A stretch of 64,000 bases of DNA from Cordylochernes scorpioides (GCA_030710605.1 CP092863.1:114952680-115016679); one strand, 5' to 3'. Counted from the first letter of the stretch, positions 21,385 to 33,165 are shown. The notes: generated by a model not told the origin, from the sequence alone. A program made the numbers and translations.

Positions 21385-23172
21385 ACTTACCTGCGCCCTA
21401 AACCAACATAACTCGTGAGTGTAATTGTTTTAACTCCTACCATTCATTCTTTAAATAAGTCATTCCTTGTAAATTGTCCCAATATTTACATAATTAGCTC
21501 CATTTATGCTCTCCACGCCTATTAACAATGATTTTATTCTCCATACTATTTGTCTAGATATTTGTAACTCATTTAATTAGTTACCTTACCAGTAGAATTT
21601 AACAATCGTCATTTTAATTAAATAATTTCCATTTTAACGTAACTCTTTTAAAAAAATGGAATTCTACCTATTAATGCTTTACGATTTTTACTATTAACAA
21701 TATATTTTCATAATCAATTTATCTATAAAAATATGCCTCCAGCACCTAAACCTTTGTATACCTATTTGTATATGACCTCTCCTACTTGTAAGCACGGCTC
21801 ACGAAAAATAATTTCTTTCCCTAAACGACTCAAAATTCACCCTGTAATTCAGGCGTCGAAGAATTCCAACCACCACGTGAGCCTTGCTTACAACCAACCC
21901 TTGGTGACTCTTATCTACCTTCCTCTTAATGTCCCACTCATTCTTACAACCTTGTCAACCTTATACCAGCTCAGGACCTTTTATAGAATTATTGATTAAT
22001 CAATTATCGAACATTATTGCTAACAATGTTGTCATTTCAAAATCCTAATCTTCGCCCTTCATTTATGATAATATATTTCGTAGTTCATCTCTAGCCTATC
22101 CACCGACCCACACCATCTAGCCAATGGTGTGTTCGTCACAGGATGCAGATTGACTAACTGCTAGATGTTTATCAACTCCTTTTTGTTCGCACTTGAACAA
22201 TATGCATCGAGCGACACAGTTCGCTTCTTCTTCTCCTGCCACACGTTCGCCACACGGACCCTGTCTTCAAATCTATGTTTGTCCCTTGTCCAAACCAGCA
22301 CGATATAGCCTTCCTCCGATCTTTCCCACGGAGGTACGTTAAACATCGTCGCTGATTCTGTCCGGTCCGTCATCATTTCGCGCAGACATGGGTCTTACTT
22401 TCAACCCACCGCGAAATCATCGCCTTGCACAAGCTCCCACGACGGTTCAAACACCTCGTGTCCGAGCAGCTTGTCACTTGTAACGGACAACGCAGTTCTC
22501 GTCCCAATTTTTGGCACTGTGCGCGCATACTTTCCGCAAATTAAATATAAGTCCATTCGACTTCCTCACCTACACACGGGACTTTTCCCCTCGGACTCGC
22601 TACACAAGTAACTGCATAGATAAGTTAGAATGGCCCAGGGCAAGTTTCCCCTCGCTCTGTTCGCCAAGGTTCTAACATTGTATGTAGTTTTATATTTACC
22701 TCAGTCCTGAGCTCACACAATTGCCAACCTCAATCTCATTTCTCGTACTCTACACTTATAGCATAGAAAGCCCATGCCAAGTTTCCCCTTGCCATGTCCG
22801 CCTGAAAAATATCTTAAAGTGTAGAGTTCCCCAGTCTTAATGACCTTCAGAATTTCATCATGTGTTTGTGACTCCCCTTCTCCTTGTTCACACTCCTCCA
22901 TATCATTTCCCTTATAATACATTAGATTTTGTTGTATATAGCCTTTTATAACCTTGATATTTTCAAGAATTTCCTCAAATATCAAACTCTCCGGTGTTGT
23001 AAAACTGCTTGTAAATAATATTTACTTGTGTACTCTACAATATTTTATTTACATAAAACTATGTCACCATAACCTTAATTAATTTCAACTGTAAAATTAT
23101 TTTCTCTATCCCTGGCTTCACCAGCTTTAAGTATACTCAAACCATGTTCAGCCTTCTTCAACGGGGGCCATA
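21385..23172 (+). other. Element D internal region, unassigned
   Basis: No RT, integrase or protease motif was found. An open frame at 21733-21999 (88 codons) and minus frames at 22161-22376 and 22713-22985 resemble nothing I know. The stretch 22100-22680 is less AT-rich than its surroundings and may be captured DNA. Confidence 0.5.
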
Positions 23173-23529
23173 TGTCATAATATATGCTCTTCCAGGAATA
23201 ATAAAGTAAACCTACAGTCAACGAGAGAGAGAACGCAGCTAAAATACGGTCATTTGGGACACCAACGACCACATTCCAGAGGGCGACCGCAGGGCTTTTC
23301 TTGAAACCCTCAGGACCTATTTTTGGACACTCGGGGGGTGGTTTTGGACACAAACGGCCGGCCGCCTGGCGGTGCGGGTCGCGCTCCCCTCTCTCTCGCT
23401 GGTTGCCTGGGATTCCTTTTCCAAACTTGTTGTTTCCTTATTTCTCTCTCCCCACATTATTATCATATTGCCACACTGAAAGTCGACAGGATCATATTAT
23501 CACAGAAGAGTCGACAGGATCATATCACA
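23173..23529 (+). repeat. Element D 3' LTR
   Basis: 357 bp, almost identical to 20635-21019 apart from one fewer 28-bp unit and a few substitutions. Confidence 0.88.
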
Positions 23530-23750
23530 TATATATTTACTTAGATATACACCTTTCAGAAATTGATACCCCATTCATATAAACTACATTGATGGACAAA
23601 ACTAAAGAAAGTTTCATATTTTAAGCATAAACCACTCCTTATATTTATTTATATTTATTCATAACACTCCTTATTTGCTTATATACCAGAGCTTATATTT
23701 ACATATAAACCATATATATATCGTAATTTAAACAATGTGATATGTAAGTA

Positions 23751-24091
23751 CAGTGGACCCTCGGTTTGCGAGCATAATCCGTTCCAGAGCCATGCTCGTA
23801 CTCCAAAACGCTCGTAGTGCGAAACTAATTTCTTATTTTTAATAATTGAAACTCGGGCAATTCTTCTTGCTACGAATAATTGCACAGTTTCCCACATTTT
23901 ACATATTTCCCGAATCTGATCTGAAGGGAGGGATCCCAGTGAATTTTCATCCATCACGATTACGGGCAACCATCACGAGTTGCTCGTAATGCGAAATTTC
24001 ACTCGTAATCCGAGGTAAAATATTTCAAAAAATATTGCTAGTACTGCGAAAAGCTCGTACTCCAAGGTGCTCGTAAACCGAGGGTCCACTG
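23751..24091. mobile_element. Pogo/Tigger-type MITE
   Basis: 341 bp with termini CAGTGGACCCTCGGTTTGCG and CAGTGGACCCTCGGTTTACG read inward, flanked by TA on both sides (23749-23750, 24092-24093). The TIR resembles those of Tigger elements. A minus-strand frame (DQIREICKMWETVQLFV) looks like a decayed piece of a Tigger transposase, so this is probably an internal deletion of an autonomous element. Confidence 0.85.
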
Positions 24092-24565
24092 TAATAAAGT
24101 ATTACGTCTTTTCTAGTCGTCTCAAATTGACACCAGCTGGCCACCGGACACCCGGAGGATCCAGAGAGGGACAAAAAGGGCGTTGGTCCGGATGTTGACA
24201 GTTAGTTAGGTTACAGTGGATATTTTCGGAGAGGCCCGCGCAGTGCTAGGTCTCACGGCGGCACTCGTGGCCGCCGTTTTGGTTCCTCCTTGCCTCCGCG
24301 GCTTCATGCAGGACGCCGAGCTTTCCTCAGTTAATCCTCAACTTTCCCCTGTTCCTGGTGCCACGTGAGACGTACTAGGAGGGCGTCCTTTGATCCTAAA
24401 CTTTGTCCTTACTGTCCCGTGCGGACTTCCCACTCTGCACGCCTTGCCACTCAACCCCGACTGCTTCCAACTCACTTGTTAGCCTACCCGGGTTTACGAC
24501 ATATACATTTTTAAATGTTATTATATATTAAAATAGCATGGAAACTTTCTCCGTGGATTATAAAT
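24092..24565. other. GC-richer unassigned stretch
   Basis: About 24120-24490 is clearly less AT-rich than its neighbours. No long frame and no motif were found. It could be LTR or UTR remnant DNA. Confidence 0.4.
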
Positions 24566-25566
24566 ACTAGAGAATACAACGTAAGGAGAAAAGATTTTTT
24601 TAATAATCAACTACACGAGCTTTCGGGCAGTCACGCCCTTCGACAGGTAATGATACATGATGGCAAAAGGCTTTATATAGGATTCCGTTTTTTAAAATAT
24701 ATTTACATATGAGAAGAATATAGGACGGCTAAAATATTATTTAAGTTAAAAATATATTTTGCAAATCTAAACTATTGTATATGATATTTACAAAAATATG
24801 CTAATCCTGTAATGCCATAAGACAAACAAATGGTAAATTTGCAGATGGTTATACTATGAAACTATATACAATGAAACCGGACAACGAATGTTCAACCCGC
24901 CATCAGCGGCCACATTGGTACTATAGAGGGGGAGGGGGGGTTGGGGGTTTAAAGGTTATTTAAGTTATTACATATGTCCCCCCCCCCCTGATATTGTGTA
25001 GGTAAATCTATATGTCGGTTAATGCTGTTTTTTGATATGGATAATATGGCCTCTATGATCAGTCTTTGGTATTTATTGGAGATGTTATATTATCCATATC
25101 AAAAAACAGCATTAACCGACATATAGATTTACCTACACAATATCAGGGGGGGGGGGACATATGTAATAAATTAAATAACCTTTAAACCCCCAACCCCCCC
25201 TCCCCCTCTATAGTACCAATGTGGCCGCTGATGGCGGGTTGAACATTCGTTGTCCGGTTTCATTGTATAGTTTCATAGTATAACCATCTGCAAATTTACC
25301 ATTTGTTTGTCTTATGGCATTACAGGATTAGCATATTTTTGTAAATATCATATACAATAGTTTAGATTTGCAAAATATATTTTTAACTTAAATAATATTT
25401 TAGCCGTCCTATATTCTTCTCATATGTAAATATATTTTAAAAAACGGAATCCTATATAAAGCCTTTTGCCATCATGTATCATTACCTGTCGAAGGGCGTG
25501 ACTGCCCGAAAGCTCGTGTAGTTGATTATTAAAAAAATCTTTTCTCCTTACGTTGTATTCTCTAGT
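24566..25566. repeat. Near-perfect 1-kb palindrome with G-rich tracts
   Basis: Arms of about 480 bp (24566-25047 and 25087-25566) are reverse complements with very few differences, around a 39-nt loop centred on 25067. Each arm contains a run of G blocks near a run of about 11 C (24933-24990 and the complement 25145-25205). The short frame in each arm (REYNVRRKDFFNNQLHELSG) is the same sequence read twice and unassigned. A hammerhead-like motif follows at 25610. Confidence 0.95.
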
Positions 25567-25609
25567 TGTTATTATATACCTTATATTATATACCTTAAAT
25601 GTTATTATA

Positions 25610-25665
25610 TTATAATACCTTGATAAAGGTTGGCGTTCAGCCAACTGAAATATTGGTAAAATTAA
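25610..25665 (+). ncRNA. Penelope-type degenerate hammerhead motif
   Basis: CTTGATAAAGG, then a stem (GGTTGGC / GCCAAC) with loop GTTCA, then TGAAAT. It has the layout of CUGANGA, stem II, GAAA hammerheads found in Penelope-like elements, but two core bases differ (TTGATAA). The same motif recurs at 26065-26115 (minus), 31255-31315 (minus), 31335-31390 and 43430-43490. Cleavage by this copy is doubtful. Confidence 0.5.
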
Positions 25666-25689
25666 TGATATTTTGATCCAATATATGCC

Positions 25690-26411
25690 TTTTTATTTAG
25701 AGATTTATTTATGGATTGCTCTATTTTCAAAAAAAATATACCATATATGTAAATTCGAACATTCTTCTTTAAAAAAATAATAAAACATATAATAAAATAT
25801 AATAATGAAATTAAAAAAAAACATGCTAAAAGGTAAAATTTCCTTAAGTTTTATCTATATGTGTATTTGTTAAAAAGAATTTCAACTCATTCTCTACAGT
25901 CAATAGATATATAAATAGTTACAAAATTTGTTCATAGATGGCGATAGGTGTCTGCTTTCAAATATTTCTCCTCTATCCTCTTTGCCAGCTTAACACATTC
26001 CCATATAAAATATCAATTTTAGGTATTAAAAAACCATATATTGGATTGAAATATATATATTTTTTTAACCAATATTTCGGTTGGCTGAACGCCAACCTTT
26101 GTCAAGGCATTACAACGTATTTATTTTGTATATTGATAAATAATTCGTTTTATTAATCCAATGCCTTTTTATTATCTAAATATTTAACTATGGATTGGGC
26201 TCTATTCACAAAATATAAATCCAATATATATTTAAACAATATAAATCGAACAAATTTTAGTTGAAAGTACGTTAGAGATAGACAAGAGAGAGAGAGAGAG
26301 AGAGTCTTTGTTTAAACAAAACACAACAATCGAAACATGTGATAGCCAAGAATATTCATCCACAAAACCACACTAAACGGGGAATAGAGACCTTATAAAT
26401 GTATATACACT
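25690..26411. other. AT-rich DNA with a second hammerhead-like motif and a GA repeat
   Basis: A minus-strand motif at 26065-26115 (CTTTGTCAAGG / GGTTGGCTGAACGCC on plus) matches the 25610 copy but keeps TTTCGG, that is CCGAAAT. A (GA)n run lies at 26284-26304. No gene was found. Confidence 0.55.
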
Positions 26412-27602
26412 TGAACACTCATGGACAAAACTTAAGGAAGTTGTACCTTTTAGCATGTATATCGGGATTGAGACAATAACTCTGAAAGATACACTCATGG
26501 TCAAAACTTAATGAAGTTGTACCTTTTAACATGTATATCGGGATTGAGACAATAACTCTGAAAGAAACACTCATGAACAAAACTTAAGGAAGTCGAACCT
26601 TTTAGCATGTATATCGGGTTTCAGACAATAACTCTGAAAGATACACTCATGGACAAAACTTAAGGAAGTTGTACCTTTCAGCATGTGTATAGAGATTCAG
26701 ACAATAACTCTGAAATATACACTCATAGACAAAACTTGAGGAAGTTGTACCTTTCAGCATGTATATCGGGATTGAGACAATAACTCTGAAAGATACACTC
26801 ATAGACAAAACTTAAGGAAGTTGTACCTTTTAGCATGTATATCGGGATTCAGACAATAACTCTGAAAGATACACTCATGGACAAAACTTGAGGAAGTTGA
26901 ACCTTTTAACATGTATATCGGGATTCAGACAATAACTCTGAAAGATACACTCATGGACAAATCTTAAGGAGGTTGTACCTTTCAGCATGTAGATAGAGAT
27001 TCAGACAATAACTCTGAAAGATACACTCATGGACAAATCTTAAGGAGGTTGTACCTTTCAGCATGTAGATAGAGATTCAGACAATAACTCTTAAAGATAC
27101 ACTCATAGACAAAACTTAAGGAAGTTGTACCTTTTAGCATGTATATCGGGATTCAGACAATAACTCTGAAAGATACACTCATGGACAAAACTTAAGGAAG
27201 TTGTACCTTTTAGCATGTATATCGGGATTCAGACAATAACTCTGAAAGATACATTCATGGACAAAACTTAAGGAAGTTGTACCTTTTAGCATGTATATCG
27301 GGATTCAGACAATAACTCTGAAAGATACACTCATGGACAAAACTTAAGGAAGTTGTACCTTTTAGCTTGTATATCGGGATTCAGACAATAACTCTGAAAG
27401 ATACATTCATGGACAAAACTTAAGGAAGTTGTACCTTTTAGCATGTATATCGGGATTCAGACAATAACTCTGAAAGATACACTCATGGACAAAACTTAAG
27501 GAAGTTGTACCTTTTAGCATGTATATCGGGATTCAGACAATAACTCTGAAAGATACACTCATGGACAAAACTAAAGAAAGCTAAACCTTTTAACATATAT
27601 AT

Positions 27603-27940
27603 TGTTACATCAATTTAAAGCGCATTACATTTATTCAAAATATTCTATGATATTTAATATTTATTTAAAACATAGAATTTAGATTATCATCATTCCTTTT
27701 TATAGTTTCATTCCTTTTGTAATATTTATTGTACATATATCTTGATTGGTTATTGGAGCGAGAGAGGACCTAGACGAGAACTGCGGATCACGACCTACGA
27801 GGAAGACCACGAATAAATAAACACAATAACGTTGAAAAGTAATTTATTTTTATTTACTTTTATTTATTTGCTTTGAATATGGAAACCCACTCGGGAAACG
27901 ACCGGTCGACGACCATGCAAAGCTGCAACTTGGTGCAACA
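27603..27940. mobile_element. Solo LTR inside the satellite
   Basis: 338 bp, from TGTTACATCAATTT to TTGGTGCAACA, flanked by ATAT on both sides (27599-27602, 27941-27944). Removing it restores the monomer at TATATCGGGATT. The TG...CA ends and 4-bp duplication fit a Gypsy-type LTR left after recombination. No internal copy of this LTR is in the window. Confidence 0.82.
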
Positions 27941-28049
27941 ATATCGGGATTGAGACAACAACTCTGAAAGATACACTCATGGACAAACTTAAGGAAGTTG
28001 TACCTTTTAACATGTATATCGGGATTCAGACAATAACTCTGAAAGATAC

Positions 28050-28430
28050 AACAACAAAAGCCTTTATTAGGCACACGTGCCATACAGGATTCTCCCGGTA
28101 GGACAAAATAAATAAATAACAAATTAACATCATAGTTATATACAAATATTGGGTATTGACCTCGACCAATTATCAAGTTGGATCCGGTGTCTGTGCTAAA
28201 TATTTTGATTGAGCTGATTTCCAGTATTTATAAAAAGCGAATGCAAAGGGTCTGGATTTTACGACTTTTGCCATTAAAACATAAGGCGAATTGCTATTGT
28301 AGCCGGTCTCTTGACGAAGAATTTCTCTCTCTTCTTCCATTGCCGTACAGTAGAACATGTATTGTGGAAAATCGAGACTAAATTCACCGTTGCATAAGGT
28401 GCATTTTATGGTCTTAGTTTTCAAAAGTGA
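28050..28430 (-). pseudogene. LINE 3' fragment with ORF C-terminus
   Basis: On the minus strand about 83 codons (28173-28424) include KCTLCNGEFSLDFPQYMFYC, a CX2C...C cluster like the C-terminus of Jockey/R1-type LINEs. A 3' UTR follows, with a hairpin (GGCAC / GTGCC, 28070-28081), TAATAAAGGC and a TTGTTG tail joined to the satellite at 28050. The RT domain is gone. Confidence 0.7.
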
Positions 28431-28551
28431 AACATGATTAATTCTCTGTACTGCAAAAAGGCTTCTTACTTGTTAAAATTTTACACAAATAAATTTACTG
28501 GCAATGCGTTTCTTTTTTTTTTTAATCTCTACAGACCTTACTGCAATGATA

Positions 28552-28690
28552 TGATTTAATGAATGAGAGGGCTTGGCTCATCAGTAGTGAACCCTCTCAG
28601 CGGTTTCGCCAAATTAATCTCTAGACCGCTCTACTATTGTATTGGACTGGTTTTGTTATATACTTTGTTATATTTTGTTATATACTTTTT
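28552..28690 (+). repeat. Interspersed family E copy
   Basis: GGGCTTGGCTCATCAGTAGT, GAACCCTCTCAGCGGTTTCG and CAAATTAATCTCTAGACCGC match 57688-57790 closely, including flanking TCTACAGACCTTACTGCAAT upstream. No protein is implied. Confidence 0.7.
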
Positions 28691-29344
28691 ACCAGTCCGA
28701 TATTCTGTTTTGAAGAAATCGAAATGTCCCACAAATGTGCCAAACAAATTGAAGGTAGCCTGCTGCCGTCCATTTTCAGAATTCTAGTCCAGAATTTTAA
28801 AGTTAGTTTTTTCACTGTGATATCAAGAGAGTTTCTTCCTGTTTCGGCCCTCAAAATATAGCCCGGAGTATAGCTTGGAAGGCACAGAAAACGTCTGAGA
28901 AAGGTATCCTGGATTCTATCTGTTTCGTTTTATTCTAACATAGGTAGCAGAAGGCAGCGCGCGGCGGTGAAGGAACTGCGTCATCGCTGACCAATGGGAG
29001 GCCGTCTGGCTGCGCCGCCAGAGGGAGCTCGCCACCTTCTAGAAGTTTCTAAGGACGCTCGCCACTAGAGAACTATTCCTTTCAGCTGCGGCTTTAATTC
29101 ATTTGTAAATTCTTTAAGTATTCATTGTAAAGAAAAATGAAATAAATTCATTTGTAAAGCTTGGGATGATTGCCTGACCAAAGATAAGTAAATTTGTTTC
29201 TTTACACTAGTATAAACATTCTATTCAATCAAGCCTAACGAGAACAAATTGTTTTGTAAACAATCAATCTGCTTTTCCTACTTGCGTATTTGCCAAGTGG
29301 GAAACAAAACACTATCTAAGATTAAGGCTTGATCATGTGCCCAG
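28691..29344. other. Unassigned stretch with a GC-richer block
   Basis: No gene was recognised. The block 28940-29080 is GC-rich with a CCAATGGG. It ends abruptly at the satellite at about 29344, so the whole 28050-29344 segment came in as one or more insertions. Confidence 0.45.
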
Positions 29345-30223
29345 ACTCTGAAAGATACACTAATGGACAAAACTTAAGCAAGTTGAACCTTTTAACATGT
29401 ATATCGGGATTCAGATAATAACTCTGAACCTTTTAACATATATATCAGGATTGAGACAACAACTCTGAAAGATACACTCATGGGCAAAACTTAAGGAAGT
29501 TGTATCTTTTAGCATGTATATCGAGATTCAGACAATAACTCTGAAAGATACACTCATGGACAAAACATAAGGAAGTTGTACCTTTTAGCATGTATATCGG
29601 GATTCAGACAATAACTCTGAAAGATACACTTATAGACAAAACTTAAGGAAGTTGAACCTTTTAACATGTATATCGAGATTCAGACAATAACTCTGAAAGA
29701 TACACTCATGGACAAAACATAAGGAAGTTGTACCTTTTAACATGTATATCGGGATTCAGACAATAACTCTGAAAGATACACTTATGGACAAAACTTGAGG
29801 AAGTTGAACCTTTTAGCACGTATAGCGAGATTCAAATAATAACTCTGAAAGATACACTCATAAACAAAACTTAATGAAATTGTACCTTTTAGCATGTATA
29901 TTGGGATTCAGACAATAACTCTGAAAGTTATTACAGTGACCTTTATTAAAGACAACACGAGATAACTAGGTGTAAACAAAATTGCCTTTATCTCCTTCAA
30001 AAAAAAAAAAAGCAGACAAAGAGACATCAAAGATTTTCCACTTTCTTAAGTTTTGTCTCTCTCCATGAAAAATAATTTTAAACGAATTTTTTATTTCATT
30101 TTTATATTGACATAAGCTTACGAATATATAGAAAATAAAAAAAAAAGATCTAAATATAAATATATATTAAAGATAATATATAAAAATAATATACAAAAAT
30201 ATAAAAATATTTATATGCATATA

Positions 30224-30756
30224 CAGTTAAACCTGTCTATAGCGCTCCCACTTGGGACTCACCAAAATAGGGTGCTATAGAGAGGGGGTGCTATAGGCAG
30301 GTCACTTTTAATGTAAATCGCATCGTACTACGTGTTTAAAACCGGGCGCTATTTAGAGGGGGCGCTATAGACAGGTCACTTTTAATGTAAATCGCATCGT
30401 ACTACGTGTTTAAAACCGGGCGCTGTTTAGAGGGGGCGCTATAGACAGGTCACTTTTAATGTAATTCTCGCATCGTACTACGTGTTTAAAACGGGCGCTA
30501 TTTAGAGGGGGCGCTATAGACAGGTCACTTTTAATGTAATTCGCATCGTACTACGTGTTTAAAACCGGGCGCTATTTAGAGGGGGCGCTATAGACAGGTC
30601 ACTTTTAATGTAATTCTCGCATCGTACTACGTGTTTAAAACGGGCGCTATTTAGAGGGGGCGCTATAGACAGGTCACTTTTAATGCAATTCGCATCGTAC
30701 TACGTATTTAAAACCGGGCGTTATTTAGAGGGGGGCGCTATAGACAGGTTTAACTG
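30224..30756. mobile_element. TA-flanked MITE built of 74-bp repeats
   Basis: The termini CAGTTAAACCTGTCTATAGC are inverted at both ends and flanked by TA (30222-30223, 30757-30758). The interior is about seven imperfect tandem units of roughly 74 bp (CGCTATAGACAGGTCACTTT, TAATGTAAATCGCATCGTAC, TACGTGTTTAAAACCGGGCG, CTATTTAGAGGGGG). The end sequence resembles pogo-type elements. The unit itself contains the TIR-like GCGCTATAGACAGGT, so the tandem grew from a terminus. Confidence 0.85.
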
Positions 30757-31220
30757 TATATGGATGACTTTTAAAAATAATTGACAAATAGATAATGATA
30801 TATGTATGATTATAAATTTTGTAACAAATAAATTTACTGGAAATGTGTTTTTTCTCAATAATAACAATTTATTTGTTACAATGCTATTGCCACGTGGAAA
30901 ATTAGGGAAGACAAACTTCAGGATGACACAGCAATTTATTTAAGGCAAGAACAAACTATGAATGATAAACAAAAGATAAGCAATGAGGGAAGTTTTACAG
31001 AGTAGCAAAATATAAACTTAAAAAATGATACTCTGTTAATAAAATAATAAATACTTTGTTACAATGATATTATTGAAAATAAACAACATTGCCAGTAAAT
31101 TTATTAGTTACGAAATTTATCGATAAATGGCAATTATATTTATAAAAATATGATTATATTTATTATAAAAAGTAACACTTTATAAGATAAAACATTTTGG
31201 AAATGAGCAATCCATAAATA
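30757..31220. other. AT-rich DNA with a Helitron scrap
   Basis: About 30895-30950 (GAAAATTAGGGAAGACAAAC, TTCAGGATGACA, GCAATTTATTT) matches the Helitron body near 14400 and 14570. No gene was found. Confidence 0.5.
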
Positions 31221-31430
31221 AATCTTTAATTAAAAAGGCATATATTGGATCAAAATATAATTTATTTTACCAATATTTCAGTTGGCTGAACGCCAACCTT
31301 TATCAAGGTGTTATAACACATTAAAACACATTAAATATGTTATAACACCTTGATAAAGGTTGGCGTTCAGCCAACTGAAATATTGGTTAAATAAATGATA
31401 TTTTGATCCAATATATGCCTTTTTAATTAA
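31221..31430. repeat. Palindrome of two hammerhead-like motifs
   Basis: Arms of about 95 bp are reverse complements around a short AT spacer (31312-31340). Each arm carries the CTTGATAAAGG, GGTTGGC...GCCAAC, TGAAAT motif, facing outward on opposite strands, flanked by TTGGATCAAAATAT. It is the double-ended form of the single motifs at 25610 and 43430. Confidence 0.8.
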
Positions 31431-32269
31431 AGATAAAACATATGTAAAAAAATCTATTCATTCTAAATATGTAAAAAAATGCTTTAATTATCACCACTTA
31501 AAATCAAGAATAAAATTTTAAAGAATGACTTTAAGATAGTCACGTTTTTCAAGAGACATTTTTTTATATAGAATTAGTTACTAACTTCTTTCTTAAGTAG
31601 ATTCAAAAGAAAAAATCTTTTGTGTGGAATTTTCAAAGGCCCAATTAAATAGAAGAATTTTTCATGTTCACCTGCTAAAAATATTATAACGGTCGTCTGC
31701 TATCCTTTTACACAAAATCTTCTACTCGTATTATTATATATTAGAAATAGCTCTAGAATTTCACTTCTCATTATTACATTTTTGTTCACAATTTTGAAAT
31801 TTTTTTTTGTTAAAAAATGAGAATAATTAAAAATGTACTCTATATAAAGAAAAAAAATTTTGACACAAAATTAACTTTAATTAGAGGCTTAAGTATTATA
31901 TTTTTAAGAATAATCGAAAAAGAATTAAAAAAAAAAAGAACGAAGACTTTTCCTAATTCTCTTTTTGCTATTCAATTCGCTCTAATTATTAAAAGTCGTT
32001 CTTCATTAAAAAAAAAGAAATAACAATGAATATATAATATTCCATATATATCCTCCAAAAAAACATATTAAAACCTATTTAATCTACTTAAAATATATGT
32101 ATTTCCAAAAGAAAAAATATATATATTTCATTAAATTGACATTTTAATATTTTTATTTTCATATGCGTAAAAATTTCGGTATTAAAAAAAATCAAATATT
32201 TAACTTAATATAATTACTAAATTTATATTTTATAATTTACAGCATATTTCTAATTAAAAAACATATATA
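31431..32269. other. AT-rich non-coding DNA
   Basis: Low-complexity A/T sequence. The frame at 31817-32023 is mostly Lys, Ile and Asn codons made of A-runs and is not supported as a gene. Confidence 0.6.
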
Positions 32270-33084
32270 TGTGATGATTAAAGACCATGGAATTGTTATA
32301 AATAGTCTAGATATCCACTACCACATGTTCCACCCCATGACTGTATATAACTTCTTATGTACTGCACATAGAAAACCTCAACTAACATCAATCTGTACCG
32401 CGTAAGGATCTAATAAAGTATTGCAACTGCACAGATAGAAGGAATGGAGAGAGACAGGAGAAAGTTAAGGTTAAAACAAATCAGGCTTAGAGGATCGTAG
32501 AAGTCAAACCTAAGAGGTAGGCCTAGAAGAGAACATAATTATTAATAACGCCACAGTTAACCTTCTGACCCCGGACACCCTGCGAGCTAAGTTTAAACCA
32601 ATATTTCCGGACAAGACAGGACGTATCTTGTGACCAGAAGTTATAAAAGTTTGAGAGACGCCCAATTTCCGGAACAAGACCGGACGTATTCTTCCGTCAA
32701 AGAGATAAGCCAGGCCCAATCAGAAGACAACACCTAAGTAGGTCAACCAATAGCCCACTACCACGTGAAAAAGTCCCACCAATTAGGAAAGAATCACCTA
32801 AATAGGTCAGCCAATTAAAAAGCAGCAAGGTCGTGGTGTTAAATCGAGCCCCTAGAATTGTCAGTCTTCGCTTGGATTCCAACGGTAACACTTGCTCTTA
32901 AGATCTCTCTCTCTCTCCTCATCCCATTCCTTCTTGACGTCAGACGCTTTTAGTGGAATCTCTGTTTGTTTATTTCACCTTTGGCCCAGCTGTGTCGCCT
33001 TCCACCACGACTGCACGGTAGAGTTGACATCGAGGGTCGTCTAGCATCAGGTAACACTGGTCCCAGAGGTCCCAAGATATCACA
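32270..33084 (+). repeat. Gypsy C 5' LTR
   Basis: 815 bp, TG...CA. It includes TAATAAAGTATTGC (possible poly(A) signal) and a CT microsatellite near 32905. The leader motif lies 20 nt downstream; no canonical TGG primer site touches the LTR edge. Confidence 0.95.
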
Positions 33085-33165
33085 GACTCCCCCGTCCCGA
33101 AGAGTCGACAGGATAGTGGACGCCAAGGTACAAGTAAGCAAATAGACCACTGTCTGTACAGAAAG

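Larger units (their letters stand above)
20635..23529 (+). mobile_element. Non-autonomous LTR retrotransposon D (pol-less)
   Basis: LTRs are at 20635-21019 and 23173-23529, both TG...CA, with TATA on both sides (20631-20634, 23530-23533). They differ mainly by one 28-bp unit. Between them lie the leader motif GTCGACAGGAT (21026-21036), a short gag remnant with a zinc knuckle, 1.8 kb of unassigned DNA and a polypurine tract ACGGGGGCCATA. There is no protease, RT or integrase. Leader, tract and knuckle all match Gypsy B and C, so D probably moves with enzymes of that clade. Confidence 0.88.
26412..29935 (+). repeat. 76-bp satellite array 1, split by insertions
   Basis: The monomer is 76 bp (CACTCATGGACAAAACTTAA, GGAAGTTGTACCTTTTAGCA, TGTATATCGGGATTCAGACA, ATAACTCTGAAAGATA). 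Blocks lie at 26412-27602, 27941-28049 and 29345-29935. They are separated by a solo LTR (27603-27940) and by a 1.3-kb segment starting with a LINE fragment. The array ends in CTGAAAGTTATTACAGTGAC. Monomers differ mostly at GATTGAG/GATTCAG and TTAGCA/TTAACA. The second array is at 62330-63476. Confidence 0.95.

Noticed and set aside
24515-24712. 65-codon protein duplicated at 25420-25644
   Set aside because: It is the same sequence read in both arms of the palindrome; one unassigned piece, not two genes.
26412-29935. CRISPR-like regular repeats
   Set aside because: 76-bp head-to-tail monomers without unique spacers, in a eukaryotic transposon-rich context: a satellite.
31817-32023. Lys-rich small protein
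   Set aside because: Low-complexity A-runs; no start context or conservation visible.
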